Of a stretch of DNA of 64,000 nt, positions 52,404 to 61,429 are shown in pieces. Origin of the DNA: Allomuricauda sp. (lineage in GTDB: Bacteria; Bacteroidota; Bacteroidia; Flavobacteriales; Flavobacteriaceae); the NCBI GenBank assembly GCA_017795045.1, contig CP051244.1, positions 3,411,527 to 3,475,526 of the forward strand, in the 5' to 3' direction. The number at the start of each line of letters is the position of its first letter. Positions within the stretch are counted from its first letter, which is position 1. The position numbers were made by a program, and so were the translations under genes. The notes under the pieces are model-generated. The model saw only the letters and a program-made list of their open reading frames with translations. It was not told the DNA's origin and made no database searches.

Positions 52404-53267
52404 TTGACAACAAACGAAAAAAAATATTGCAAAGCAAAAACCAGAAAGGGAAAAAGGTGTAAAAACCCACCTGAAAAATATGGCTACTGTCACCTACACT
52501 TGGGTAGACGGATTAAAACATTAGTATTAAGAGTTTCAGGGAGTTTTGTACTTCTTACAATCTTAGCTTGGGCTATACAGTATGGCCTTACAAAAACTGT
52601 TGATAAGGTAATTGATTCCAGTTCAATTAATGATTTCGATTGCGTGACCGAAAAGGAAATGGAAGGGTTGATTTTAAGATCCAGAAATTTTTCTCAACAA
52701 GATAAAAGAGGGGAAATCCTCAAAAGTGACGAAAACATTGTTGAAGATACCTTGGTAATACATTTTCTTGGTGGAACCTTTCTTAATAATGCCGCTACGT
52801 TGGATTTTTTGAAGAAAACTCCAAACTGGTGTCCCAATAGAGTTAAGTCTGGGACTGGAAAAATGTATTGCCCATTTAGTATTACATTGGGAAATGATAA
52901 CAGGCTGATGGTTTCAATGTCAATTTATGGGCAAAACGACCAAGAGATTGGAGCGATTAAAGACAATAAATTTATCGTAAATGATAATTGTAGGTTTATG
53001 TTTAACTATGATGACAAAGGATTTGAGGTTGTAAATAATACCGCTGAAATTGTTTACTTTTCAATGGATTTAGTTAAAAAATCAAGAATTCAAATAAGAG
53101 GGGTCTTTGAACGGGAAGGCAAAAGTACCGTGATAGCTGACAGTATAACCTTAATAAATTGGAATTCAAATGACCCTCTTGTTGAAAAAACCGTTCAACG
53201 GAACAAGCCAATTTTTGAATATTTTGATCCAGATTGGAGAGGTAAAAGAATAGAACCCTCTCTTTGA
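52404..53267 (+). CDS. Membrane protein with N-terminal Cys/His knuckle (paralogue A)
   Basis: 287 residues, probable TTG start because no ATG lies before the knuckle. The first 32 residues hold a basic C9-X9-C19-X9-C29-X2-H32 motif (YCKAKTRKGKRC ... YGYCHLH) that could bind zinc in the cytoplasm. One membrane helix follows (about 40-60). The rest, outside the membrane, is strand-rich with paired Cys and ends in NYDDKGFEVV..., then FEYFDPDWRGKRIEPSL. The next gene has the same layout and the same tail. Base composition is much more AT-rich than the neighbours, and the gene follows a tRNA, so recent acquisition is likely. Function unknown. Confidence 0.75.
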   Translation: MTTNEKKYCKAKTRKGKRCKNPPEKYGYCHLHLGRRIKTLVLRVSGSFVLLTILAWAIQYGLTKTVDKVIDSSSINDFDCVTEKEMEGLILRSRNFSQQDKRGEILKSDENIVEDTLVIHFLGGTFLNNAATLDFLKKTPNWCPNRVKSGTGKMYCPFSITLGNDNRLMVSMSIYGQNDQEIGAIKDNKFIVNDNCRFMFNYDDKGFEVVNNTAEIVYFSMDLVKKSRIQIRGVFEREGKSTVIADSITLINWNSNDPLVEKTVQRNKPIFEYFDPDWRGKRIEPSL

Positions 53268-53383
53268 AACTCCTTCAAATTATTAAGGCCATATCTTAAA
53301 ATAAAACAGCAAGCCTTTGATTTTATGGATTGCCAGGTGAAAGTCAAGACAAATTGTAAAATGGTGGTATTAATTTCAGATTT

Positions 53384-54151
53384 ATGACTGGTACAAAAAA
53401 GAAATGGTGCAGGGTTCGTGAAGATGATGGACATTGTCTTAATTACGCCCACAAATTTGGATATTGTCGCAAGCACTATATTAAAAGAGTAAAGTGGTTA
53501 AGAGGGGGGCTGATCACCATAGTAATTTGGATTGTACTGGAACTTTTCATTCCAATCACTATCGGTGGTTGGTTAAATAATTTAATATGGCCAAAAGAAA
53601 GGCTTGGTGGGATTATATTCGAGAGGGGAATAATGGAGCCTGAAATTAAGTTCAAACATAGTGTGGGACTTGACGGAAAACCAGGATACTTCGTTACACA
53701 TGAAATTCCATCATCGTTGTCATCTTGTATTATTGGAAAATTAATTCCTGCTAATGAGCCGTGTACACTTAGTTATAGAATATCAGAAGATGGCGAATTT
53801 CTTTTGACTGCAAAACTATACGACATTGAAGGCCTTCCAGTTACCATTATTAAAGACAACTACCTAATCGATATAGACCCCAATAATTACAAATATAACT
53901 ATGATGATAGGGGAATGGAGATTGTGGACAAACATTTAAATGTCATTTTCTCCCTCAACCTTTTGAATAGTACGACAGTAGAAATGAGGGGAATCCTAAA
54001 ATATGGCAACAGTAGAATGATTATTAGAGGAGACTCAACCATGTTGCTTCAGTCAGACGATGTTGAGAAAAACTACGGCTATTGGGCATCCATACCCAGA
54101 CTTTTCGAATATACTGGGGAAGATTGGAAAGGTAAACGTATATCAGAATAA
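53384..54151 (+). CDS. Membrane protein with N-terminal Cys/His knuckle (paralogue B)
   Basis: 255 residues from ATG 53384. It repeats the architecture of the preceding gene: knuckle C9-X8-C18-X9-C28-X2-H31 (WCRVREDDGHC ... FGYCRKH), a basic patch, one membrane helix (about 41-62, GGLITIVIWIVLELFIPITIG), an outer strand-rich domain with IIKDNYLIDIDPNNYKYNYD and DRGMEIVD, and the tail LFEYTGEDWKGKRISE. Compared with paralogue A (IKDNKFIVNDNCRFMFNYDD) the overall identity is modest but the order of motifs is the same, so this is an old duplication or two members of one family brought in together. Function unknown. Confidence 0.78.
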   Translation: MTGTKKKWCRVREDDGHCLNYAHKFGYCRKHYIKRVKWLRGGLITIVIWIVLELFIPITIGGWLNNLIWPKERLGGIIFERGIMEPEIKFKHSVGLDGKPGYFVTHEIPSSLSSCIIGKLIPANEPCTLSYRISEDGEFLLTAKLYDIEGLPVTIIKDNYLIDIDPNNYKYNYDDRGMEIVDKHLNVIFSLNLLNSTTVEMRGILKYGNSRMIIRGDSTMLLQSDDVEKNYGYWASIPRLFEYTGEDWKGKRISE

Positions 54152-54358
54152 ATCTCTATTGTATCTCCAAACAAAGAAACAAAAGAAGAGGCCAAAAAAT
54201 ACTTTTTCAAAGAACCTTGAAATAGTTAATATCTCAAGCTCCCTAATCAATAAAATTGTTATCACCAAAGAGACTATAATTGATATAAAAACTCTAAGAA
54301 ACAAAAGAGCAACTTTCCAATCGGCGTTATGGATTTTGGATATGGTTTCCATGAACAT
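54143..54358 (-). CDS. Possible small membrane protein
   Basis: 71 residues with two very hydrophobic segments (about 20-40, FLRVFISIIVSLVITILLI, and 51-65, FEKVFFGLFFCFFVW) separated by RELEILTISRF. It overlaps the upstream gene on the same strand by 32 bp and the tail of paralogue B on the other strand by 9 bp. The AT-rich DNA makes chance hydrophobic frames likely, so this is tentative. Confidence 0.3.
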   Translation of the reverse strand: MFMETISKIHNADWKVALLFLRVFISIIVSLVITILLIRELEILTISRFFEKVFFGLFFCFFVWRYNRDLF

Positions 54359-55577
54359 CGAACAATTCAGTTGTGATTAAAGCATGGTTGACATCATAAC
54401 GTTTCTTTTCAAGGGCAACCCCATTATCCTTTCTATTCATCAGGTTGTGTTCCTTATCCAGATATCGTTTTTCCAAAATCAACCCTAAAGGGTTTCTAAC
54501 ATATTCCACCCGATTGACTCCAGAAATCCTATGAACGGCTTTCAATCCTTTTTCATCCAAGTACGTCTCCGAAAGTAAATGCCTTCCATTTGCAGTCCAT
54601 TCGGCCACATATTTTGCATATCCTCCATTGGCATTCTTGGGATTCCCCTCACCATCTTGAAATTCCAACAGGGTCCTATTCCCAAATCCATCGGTTTCAA
54701 AATGCCACCTCTCCGCTCCGGACCAATGGGTAGCCGGATTCTTCTGTTGGTCAAAAAACACAATATCCTCCAATTCATAACCATTCCACACATTTTGTTC
54801 CCCGGCAGTATGGGAAGGCCCAATGGCAGGTTTTCCGTTGGCATCAAAAACCTCCCAACGGTCAAAACGCCCTTGGGAATCGTAGTAATACTTAAAAAAA
54901 GCTGCTCCATTATCGGTATTGACCAAATTGCCCTCTGCATCAACATTTTCAAGGGTTCCGAAGTATCCGTATCCATCAAAGGTCATACGGGTCCGTAAAA
55001 AATGAAACTCTCCTCGCAAAGGAACCAGTTCCCCATTACTGTCCAAACGTTCCTCAATAATGCTTCCATTGGGCTCGTGGAACCATTGGTAGCTCATCAC
55101 ACCAAACCAGTCAGAAACCGGCTCACCGTTGGCATCAATAAAAGTCAAGGAGATGTTTCTCCCCAATGCGTCCTTTTCATAAATCTTGGCATACACCTTC
55201 CCCATCACCGAAACCCGGTTCCCAAAACGGTCAAAAAAATGGTGCACTTCCTTATCCGGGGAATGGGTGATTTTGGTATGGGGTGCATTGATGTTCAGGT
55301 TTCCAAATCGACCTTCAAACTCCTTGTATTCCTCTCCAATACGAACATGGGTTGCGATGACCTGGTTGCTTGCATTATAGTCCACTTTTAGGTTGATTCG
55401 GTGCAACGCCTCCTCTTCGGTAATGGGATACCCTCCCTTTACAGGTTGATATGGAGATTCCCAAAAGGGCAACACGGCATAGTATTCACTTCGGTGGGCT
55501 CCATCCGATAGTTGCCCATGACCTAGATTGCAAACTATGACCAAACAGGCCAAAATCAGTGTTTTTGTAACTTTCAT
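54327..55577 (-). CDS. Secreted protein with RHS/YD-like short repeats
   Basis: 416 residues with a signal peptide (about 1-21, ...VCNLGHGQ). The mature protein is a string of beta units of the type (Y/F)D..G....(L/V)...D..G.P or N.., for example YDSQGRFDRWEVFDANGKP, FEGRFGNLNI, and TDGFGNRTLLEFQDGEGNP. This resembles single-strand YD/RHS or MORN-like repeats, but without a core-forming RHS signature or a toxin tip. Probably a periplasmic or surface scaffold; function unknown. Confidence 0.75.
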   Translation of the reverse strand: MKVTKTLILACLVIVCNLGHGQLSDGAHRSEYYAVLPFWESPYQPVKGGYPITEEEALHRINLKVDYNASNQVIATHVRIGEEYKEFEGRFGNLNINAPHTKITHSPDKEVHHFFDRFGNRVSVMGKVYAKIYEKDALGRNISLTFIDANGEPVSDWFGVMSYQWFHEPNGSIIEERLDSNGELVPLRGEFHFLRTRMTFDGYGYFGTLENVDAEGNLVNTDNGAAFFKYYYDSQGRFDRWEVFDANGKPAIGPSHTAGEQNVWNGYELEDIVFFDQQKNPATHWSGAERWHFETDGFGNRTLLEFQDGEGNPKNANGGYAKYVAEWTANGRHLLSETYLDEKGLKAVHRISGVNRVEYVRNPLGLILEKRYLDKEHNLMNRKDNGVALEKKRYDVNHALITTELFDVHGNHIQNP

Positions 55578-55730
55578 GATATGTGATGGCTTATACTTGA
55601 CTCAATGGTCCAAATATGGATGTAGCCTGATGTTTTTTTGTCCTGTTTACAAAAAAGCGGACATCCATTTATATGAATTTTAACATATTACGAAAGGCAT
55701 AGGCTTTAACTTGGGCCCAAACCAAAACAC

Positions 55731-56726
55731 ATGGAGCCTTCCGTAGCATTGACCATTTTTTCCGGGGCAGCCATCTCCAGTGGATTGATGATGGTCCTTT
55801 ACTTTTTGTTGGTGCGCAACGAAAACAAATGGGGAGACCTTGCCGTGGGGCTCTTGTTCTTGGCCTTGGTGATGCGACTTTCCAAATCATTGTTCTCCTA
55901 TGTTTTTCACGGGTCTTCCGTAGTGGGTATTTCATTTGGGCTATTAGGCTCGGTTCTTATGGGACCGTTGCTGTTCCTCTACTTTACATACACGCTTACG
56001 GGTGGGAAAAAGTTTCAATGGCAGCACCTTTTACATTTGATCATTCCCTTCGTCGCATTTATCCTTGCGGCCAATGAAGTCTTTCCTGCATTTGGACTTT
56101 ACGTTTGGGCGGGGCACTTTTTAATGGGATACCTTATTGTTGTGGGGTATCGCTTAGTGTTTGGCAAGTGGTCCATGGGGAAGGTATCAAAATGGCACAA
56201 TTCCCTATTTTATGGGGTTCTTGGATTATGGCTGATATTCTCCCTCCAGTTGTACATTTCCAGTAGGACATTTTACATATGGGGCATCCTATTGGCTTCT
56301 CTGACCATCTATATCCTGTTTTTTATAGCATTGAGAACCCCCATGTTCCGAAGCAAAAATCGCCCAGTAGTCACCCCAAAAGAGGTGAAGGATAAAATAA
56401 TCCATGCCCTTGAGGTGGAACGGGCTTTTGTGCAACCAGGGATTTCCATTGCACAGTTCTCTAAAATGATCGGTACCCCTGCTTACTTGGTATCAAATGG
56501 GGTAAAATCCATTTATGGAAAAAGCTTTAAGGATGTGATCAATAGCTTTAGGATTCAAGAAATCACATCCAAACTCTCCCATATTGATTTTGCCCATGAA
56601 AAGGTTGAAAATCTGGCCTATGATGCAGGTTTCAACACATCTTCTGCCTTTTACAGTGCTTTTAAAAAGGAAACGAATATGACCCCACGGGCCTATCAAA
56701 GGCAGCAGCAAAACAAATCTTCCTAA
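55731..56726 (+). CDS. AraC-family regulator with seven-helix membrane sensor
   Basis: 331 residues. About seven membrane helices fill residues 5-205 (ALTIFSGAAISSGLMMVLYFLL ... ILLASLTIYILFFIAL), then an AraC/XylS HTH domain (about 235-325) with FVQPGISIAQFSKMIGTPAYLVSNGVKSIYGKSF and the conserved VENLAYDAGFNTSSAFYSAFKKETNMTPRAYQ second helix unit. Such membrane-anchored AraC proteins are frequent in Bacteroidota. The signal and target are unknown; genes on both sides are convergent or divergent singles. Confidence 0.9.
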   Translation: MEPSVALTIFSGAAISSGLMMVLYFLLVRNENKWGDLAVGLLFLALVMRLSKSLFSYVFHGSSVVGISFGLLGSVLMGPLLFLYFTYTLTGGKKFQWQHLLHLIIPFVAFILAANEVFPAFGLYVWAGHFLMGYLIVVGYRLVFGKWSMGKVSKWHNSLFYGVLGLWLIFSLQLYISSRTFYIWGILLASLTIYILFFIALRTPMFRSKNRPVVTPKEVKDKIIHALEVERAFVQPGISIAQFSKMIGTPAYLVSNGVKSIYGKSFKDVINSFRIQEITSKLSHIDFAHEKVENLAYDAGFNTSSAFYSAFKKETNMTPRAYQRQQQNKSS

Positions 56727-56779
56727 CCATACCCCTTTTGACCTTCCCTCAACCTTTAAACAAAATCATGGCTCAAGGT

Positions 56780-57382
56780 TTATCTTTTTAAGGAATCCAG
56801 GTTTCTGCGCGCCTCTTTCAGTTCCAACTGTAAGCGTTGGTTTTCTTCCAGATACTCCAAACGAATGCGTTCCATTTCGCGCTCAAAATCATCTGCGGGA
56901 ACATATTGGGGTTCAAACAAACTCTCTTTTAAAATACTGAACAGGGTGAACAAAAAGCTTATGGCCACCGCTGCTATGAGTCCAAATAGTAACGTTTTCT
57001 CCTTTTTAAGCACAGGGGACTTCTTCTTGAACAATTGCTTTTTCTCTTTACCGTTTTTTTTAACGGCAGGCAATTGCTCCAAAAAAACATCCCACTTTTC
57101 CTCCTCTTTGACGTACATATCCATAAACCCCCCATCATTCAAAAAATCCTGGGTACTGGGCGTTGAGGCCAACAAAAATATCTCCACCCCATTGCCACTC
57201 ATAATATCTAGTAAATTGGTATCGTACTCCTGTATATCCTTTATCAAACGCTCAACAAAGTGTAGGCTGTAATTGGGTCGGAGAAATTCATCGTAGAGAG
57301 TCTGTATCTCAAAATAATCCTTTCGGTCCAATGCATATTCCAGAAAACGGTCCTTTAGTTCTGCCTTAAAAAATTCGCCCAT
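56780..57382 (-). CDS. Membrane-anchored protein with C-terminal coiled coil
   Basis: 200 residues. A helical cytoplasmic domain of about 125 residues (FLEYALDRKDYFEIQTLYDEF) is followed by a Lys-rich stretch, one membrane helix (about 130-152, TLLFGLIAAVAISFLFTLFSIL), and a charged coiled coil (about 162-200, EREMERIRLEYLEENQRLQLELKE). No signal peptide and no family recognised. Could be a membrane tether or an anti-sigma-like protein; neither is supported by a motif. Confidence 0.7.
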   Translation of the reverse strand: MGEFFKAELKDRFLEYALDRKDYFEIQTLYDEFLRPNYSLHFVERLIKDIQEYDTNLLDIMSGNGVEIFLLASTPSTQDFLNDGGFMDMYVKEEEKWDVFLEQLPAVKKNGKEKKQLFKKKSPVLKKEKTLLFGLIAAVAISFLFTLFSILKESLFEPQYVPADDFEREMERIRLEYLEENQRLQLELKEARRNLDSLKR

Positions 57383-57605
57383 TCCCTAGATACGATGTTT
57401 TACGATACTGCATTGGTTTTCATGTGTAAAATTAAAGTGATTGGCTCATTATTACCTCAAGTCACAAGTAAAGAATTTGTGATTTTTACTCCATTGTTCG
57501 GCTTATACATTAAAATATATGACCCTTTCAGGAACTTTCCCTGAAAAGGAAAACACTCATTAAACTTGTTGGGATAAAAATGAACGGCGAAAAATAAAAA
57601 ACGCT

Positions 57606-57881
57606 TTAAACGATTTCAGCGCTCAATCCGGCCTCCAATAATTGGGAACATTTGGGTTCAAGATAGGAATACTCCCCGGTCTTCACCGTGCATTTGCCAT
57701 TGTAGTGTACGATCAAGGAGCATTGTTCAGCCTGTTCAGGGGTATGCTCACACACTTTGATCAAGGTTTCAATGACATGGTCAAACGTATTCACATTGTC
57801 ATTGAACAATACAATCTCATTCTGCTCTACAACCTCTTCCTCGAGAAGCAGGTCTTCCGATTCTTTTTCCCTAGTGCCCAT
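57606..57881 (-). CDS. clpS: ATP-dependent Clp protease adaptor ClpS
   Basis: 91 residues. An acidic N-terminal arm leads into the ClpS core LFNDNVNTFDHVIETLIKVCEHTPEQAEQCSLIVHYNGKCTVKTG, quoted here as blocks NDNVNTFDHV (about 27-36) and AEQCSLIVHYNGK. These bind N-degron residues and the ClpA/C N-domain. Bacteroidota ClpS is more divergent than proteobacterial ClpS, hence the shorter match. It is the last gene of the DUF1599-MauE-tpiA-prmA-clpS run, 22 bp after prmA. Confidence 0.9.
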   Translation of the reverse strand: MGTREKESEDLLLEEEVVEQNEIVLFNDNVNTFDHVIETLIKVCEHTPEQAEQCSLIVHYNGKCTVKTGEYSYLEPKCSQLLEAGLSAEIV

Positions 57882-57903
57882 AATCCATGGAGTTAAAGCC
57901 TTT

Positions 57904-58737
57904 CTAATTTACATATTTTGCTGAAATCCAATTGTTCTTTTCCAGATTTTTTTCAAATTGTAATCCGTAGGCTGCACATTTTGAGGAAATTGCATCCAAA
58001 TCCCCCGAATAAAAGCCACTTAATAAAAGTGTTCCCCCAGAAGTAAGGCACTCCACATAGACAGGAATATCTTCCATCAATATATTGCGGTTGATGTTGG
58101 CCAAGATCACATCGTATTCTTTTCCTTTCAACAAACTGCTATCGCCTTGAAAGGCTTTGATACTCCCACAATCATTCCGCTCTATGTTTTCTTGGGTGTT
58201 CAAGTAGCACCATTCGTCAATGTCTATGGCATCTACAGGTCCTGCCCCCTTCTTTTTGGCCAAAATGGCCAAAACCCCGGTTCCGCAACCCATATCCAAT
58301 ACCGATTTCCCTTGAACATCCATATCCAAAATATGCTGGAGCATCATATGGGTGGTTTCATGGTGCCCGGTTCCAAAACTCATTTTGGGTTCTATCACAA
58401 TGTCATACTCCACCTCAGCTGCGGGATGGAACGGGGCACGCACCATACATCTGTCCCCAACGGTAATGGGATGGAAATTCCGTTCCCATTCAGCGTTCCA
58501 GTTTTGTTGTTGGATTTCTTTTTGGGTCCATGAAATCTCAAAACCCGGTTGTTGCAGAATATAAAGTCCGTTCAAAATATCCTCCCGCCAATCCGATTTT
58601 AAGATATAGGCCAAAAGTCCGGTTTCATTCTCCACAAAACTTTCAAACCCCACCTCTCCCAGTTCGGCAATCAAAATATCCGTTGCCGGTTGAGCCGGTT
58701 TTATTGTAAAATCATACTCGAGATATACCAATCCCAT
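57904..58737 (-). CDS. prmA: Ribosomal protein L11 methyltransferase
   Basis: 277 residues: an N-terminal substrate-recognition domain and a SAM-dependent methyltransferase domain with MSFGTGHHETTHMML, VLDMGCGTGVLAILAKKKGA and a catalytic NINRNIL. It trimethylates Lys and N-terminal amines of L11. It starts 9 bp after the tpiA stop in the same operon. Confidence 0.94.
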   Translation of the reverse strand: MGLVYLEYDFTIKPAQPATDILIAELGEVGFESFVENETGLLAYILKSDWREDILNGLYILQQPGFEISWTQKEIQQQNWNAEWERNFHPITVGDRCMVRAPFHPAAEVEYDIVIEPKMSFGTGHHETTHMMLQHILDMDVQGKSVLDMGCGTGVLAILAKKKGAGPVDAIDIDEWCYLNTQENIERNDCGSIKAFQGDSSLLKGKEYDVILANINRNILMEDIPVYVECLTSGGTLLLSGFYSGDLDAISSKCAAYGLQFEKNLEKNNWISAKYVN

Positions 58738-58746
58738 AGTTTCCGA

Positions 58747-59496
58747 TCAAATGGCGTTGATGATGGCCACAAAGTCCGAAGCCACCAAGGAAGCCCCTCC
58801 GATCAATCCTCCGTCCACATCGGGTTTGGAAAAAATCTCCTCTGCATTGTTTGGTTTCACACTTCCTCCATAGAGGATGGAAACTTCATCAGCGATGGAA
58901 GCATTGTAGGCCTCTGCAATGGTCTTGCGGATAAAGGCATGCATTTCCTGGGCTTGCTCCGGGGAAGCAGTCTCTCCAGTTCCTATGGCCCAAACAGGCT
59001 CATAGGCCAAAACGATGTTTTTCCAAGCACTGGCCTCCAAATGGAAGAGTCCGTTTTTCAATTGGCTTTCCACTACGGAAAAATGGTTGTCGGATTTCCT
59101 GTCCTCCAGTTCTTCACCAAAACAAAAAATAGCTTTTAGTCCCTTGGCCACCGCGGTGTCCATTTTCTTCGCCAATAGCTCATCGGTTTCACCAAAGTAA
59201 GAGCGTCGCTCAGAATGACCCAAGATAACCGTATCTATATCCAGGTTCAAGAGCATATCCGCAGAGATTTCACCGGTGTACGCACCGCTTTCTGCAAAAT
59301 GCATATTCTGGGCCGCTACTTTGATGGTGGAGGATTCCAAGCTTCGTTGGGCTGTTTCCAGGTTCACAAAAGTGGGAGCCACAATGACCTCCGCTTTGGT
59401 GTCGGGCAGTTTTGCGGAAAGTTCGGCCAACAAAGCCTCGGTCTCTTCCCTATTCTTGTTCATCTTCCAGTTTCCTGCCACTATCTTCGTTCTCAT
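58747..59496 (-). CDS. tpiA: Triose-phosphate isomerase
   Basis: 249 residues. Catalytic residues are clear: K in GNWKMNKN, H in GHSERR, and E in AYEPVWAIGTG, with the phosphate loop ILYGGSV and GGLIGGAS at the end. It interconverts dihydroxyacetone phosphate and glyceraldehyde 3-phosphate. It lies between the MauE/DoxX-type gene (24 bp) and prmA (9 bp). Confidence 0.97.
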   Translation of the reverse strand: MRTKIVAGNWKMNKNREETEALLAELSAKLPDTKAEVIVAPTFVNLETAQRSLESSTIKVAAQNMHFAESGAYTGEISADMLLNLDIDTVILGHSERRSYFGETDELLAKKMDTAVAKGLKAIFCFGEELEDRKSDNHFSVVESQLKNGLFHLEASAWKNIVLAYEPVWAIGTGETASPEQAQEMHAFIRKTIAEAYNASIADEVSILYGGSVKPNNAEEIFSKPDVDGGLIGGASLVASDFVAIINAI

Positions 59497-59520
59497 GTTT
59501 TGTTTTTTTGTGGGTTATGT

Positions 59521-60615
59521 TTAAAGCGTAAGTTTATCTAAGTCGTTGTAATGCACTTTTTGTTGAATGGTGCCCTTTCGTAAAACCAATATTGCGGGAT
59601 TGGAACGCACAATGGTCTTCAATGTAGTCTCATCCGTAAAGTAAAAGTCGAAATCCAGTTTATATTTTTGTTCCACCTGATTGGCCAAATCGTCACTTGA
59701 GGCTGACATACCGATTACCGTATATCCCTTTTTCTTTGCTTCATTGGTCACCTGGGCCACTTCGGGGAAAAAATCGTAGTTGCTCTTGGCCAGATCGTAA
59801 GCTACCACCATGATGAGCTTATCCTCTTCCAAAAGTTCGGCAGCATAATCCTGACCGTCCTTTTCAATGGTGAAATCATGGATGGGAGGTTCGTATCCGG
59901 CTTGGATCTGTGTGGTCTCCACATCTATGAACTCACCTTCCACGCTAGGGTATTCCCCATTGGTGATTATGGTTTGCTCGCCCCCGTTCACTTTGAAACG
60001 CCAAGCATACTCATACAGGGGTTGTGGTGCGTCATCCGGAACTGTCATCCCCTCCTGAATGTTGGCGCCAATTTTATAGGGCCTGAAATCCACGGATGGC
60101 AAATGGTTCAACACATGGTTGGCAAATAAAATACAGGCCAGCAGAGCTGCTCCTCCCACCATCCAATTGGTTTTTGTGTTGAAAAGTGGAGTGATGTATT
60201 TTCTTCCATAAAATAAAATCAGAATGAAAACCAATAGTATCACATCCTTGGTGAACGATTCCCAAGGGGTCAGTTTTACAGCATCACCAAAGCAACCACA
60301 ATCAGTCACTTTGTTGAAATAGGCGGAGTAAAACGTGAGGAAGGTAAAAAATACAATCATCAGCAAAAGACTCCAAACCGTAAGCTTCGGCTTAAAGCCA
60401 ATAAGGAGCAAAACACCCAAAATCACCTCAACAATCACTAAAAAAATGGAAATGCCCAAGGCCATGGGCAGAAAAAAGGGCAAGTCCAGCACACCAGGGC
60501 TAAAATATTCCTCCAATTTGAACGAAAAGCCTACGGGGTCGTTCAATTTAATGAGGCCACTGATGATGAAAAGCACCCCTACAAAGACCCTTGAAATCCA
60601 AACCAAATATTTCAT
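59521..60615 (-). CDS. BT_3928-like membrane protein: MauE/DoxX domain plus thioredoxin-like tail
   Basis: 364 residues. Four membrane helices form a DoxX/MauE-type domain (about 1-140) with a lumenal TDCGCFGD motif (two Cys) like that of methylamine-utilisation MauE and vitamin-K-epoxide-like oxidoreductases. A further helix (about 150-172) and a soluble thioredoxin-fold-like domain (about 235-364, LIMVVAYDLAKSN ... NPAILVLRKG) follow, the latter lacking a CxxC. Likely a role in thiol redox of exported proteins. It is in a conserved operon, with DUF1599 upstream and tpiA downstream. Confidence 0.88.
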   Translation of the reverse strand: MKYLVWISRVFVGVLFIISGLIKLNDPVGFSFKLEEYFSPGVLDLPFFLPMALGISIFLVIVEVILGVLLLIGFKPKLTVWSLLLMIVFFTFLTFYSAYFNKVTDCGCFGDAVKLTPWESFTKDVILLVFILILFYGRKYITPLFNTKTNWMVGGAALLACILFANHVLNHLPSVDFRPYKIGANIQEGMTVPDDAPQPLYEYAWRFKVNGGEQTIITNGEYPSVEGEFIDVETTQIQAGYEPPIHDFTIEKDGQDYAAELLEEDKLIMVVAYDLAKSNYDFFPEVAQVTNEAKKKGYTVIGMSASSDDLANQVEQKYKLDFDFYFTDETTLKTIVRSNPAILVLRKGTIQQKVHYNDLDKLTL

Positions 60616-60796
60616 GTTTTTTTCAAAATAAATTCCAACTTAGCAAAAACCTTAATCTGACACAAACCACACGAATTTTCACCAATGGGTTGATGGTTAT
60701 AGATATGATATGTGATTTGTAAAAAACTCAACTATCTTCTTTGTCTTGGTTCTTGACTCTTTTTCCCCTAAACACAAATTCCCTTGTCATCATCTG

Positions 60797-61336
60797 TTAT
60801 TCGGAATTTAGATGAATCAGTGCAAAAACTGCGTAGTTGATCATATCCTGATAATTGGCATCCACGCCTTCACTTACCAATGTGGCACCTTGATTGTCCT
60901 CAATCTGCTTTACACGAAGCAACTTCTGCAAGATAAGGTCCGTCAGCGAACTTACCCGCATATCGCGCCATGCCTCACCGTAATCATGGTTTTTGTCTTC
61001 CATCAATTTTTTGGTGATGGCCACTTCGGCATCATATAGGGCAATGGCCTCCTCAGCGGTCAGATCGGGTTGCTCCGCCACTCCTTTTTTAATCTGGATC
61101 AAGGCCATAATCGCATAATTGATGATCCCGATGAATTCCGATTGTTCCCCTTCGTCCACCTTTCGCACATCGTTCTGTTGTAGGCTACGAATACGTTGGG
61201 CCTTGATGAAAATCTGATCGGTCAGGGAAGGTAGGCGCAAAATCCGCCAGGCGGTACCGTAGTCCTGTGCTTTTTTCAAAAACAATTCCCGGCAGGTATG
61301 GATAACCGCATCGTACTGTTGGGAAGTCTGCTGCAT
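60797..61336 (-). CDS. DUF1599 protein, internally duplicated
   Basis: 179 residues made of two similar halves: KKAQDYGTAWRILRLPSLTDQIFIKAQRIRSLQ and, in the second half, DKNHDYGEAWRDMRVSSLTDLILQKLLRVKQIE, each followed by a Y-x-D/G-I-I/M-N-Y-A element. The shape suggests an alpha-helical fold related to nucleotide pyrophosphatases. Function is unknown. It heads the minus-strand run to clpS and is divergent from folP with 93 bp between the starts. Confidence 0.9.
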   Translation of the reverse strand: MQQTSQQYDAVIHTCRELFLKKAQDYGTAWRILRLPSLTDQIFIKAQRIRSLQQNDVRKVDEGEQSEFIGIINYAIMALIQIKKGVAEQPDLTAEEAIALYDAEVAITKKLMEDKNHDYGEAWRDMRVSSLTDLILQKLLRVKQIEDNQGATLVSEGVDANYQDMINYAVFALIHLNSE

Positions 61337-61429
61337 GTATTGTTGCTAATTTGCGTAAATTTCGTCCAAATAAATGTGCCCAGAGCACTTTGCCAAAGAT
61401 AGTGAAACCCAACAAAGGAGATATTTTTT

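Noticed and set aside
52151-54330. Integrated prophage or integrative element next to tRNA-Arg
   Set aside because: No integrase, no repeated tRNA 3' end within the window and no phage structural genes; only an AT-rich insertion can be claimed.
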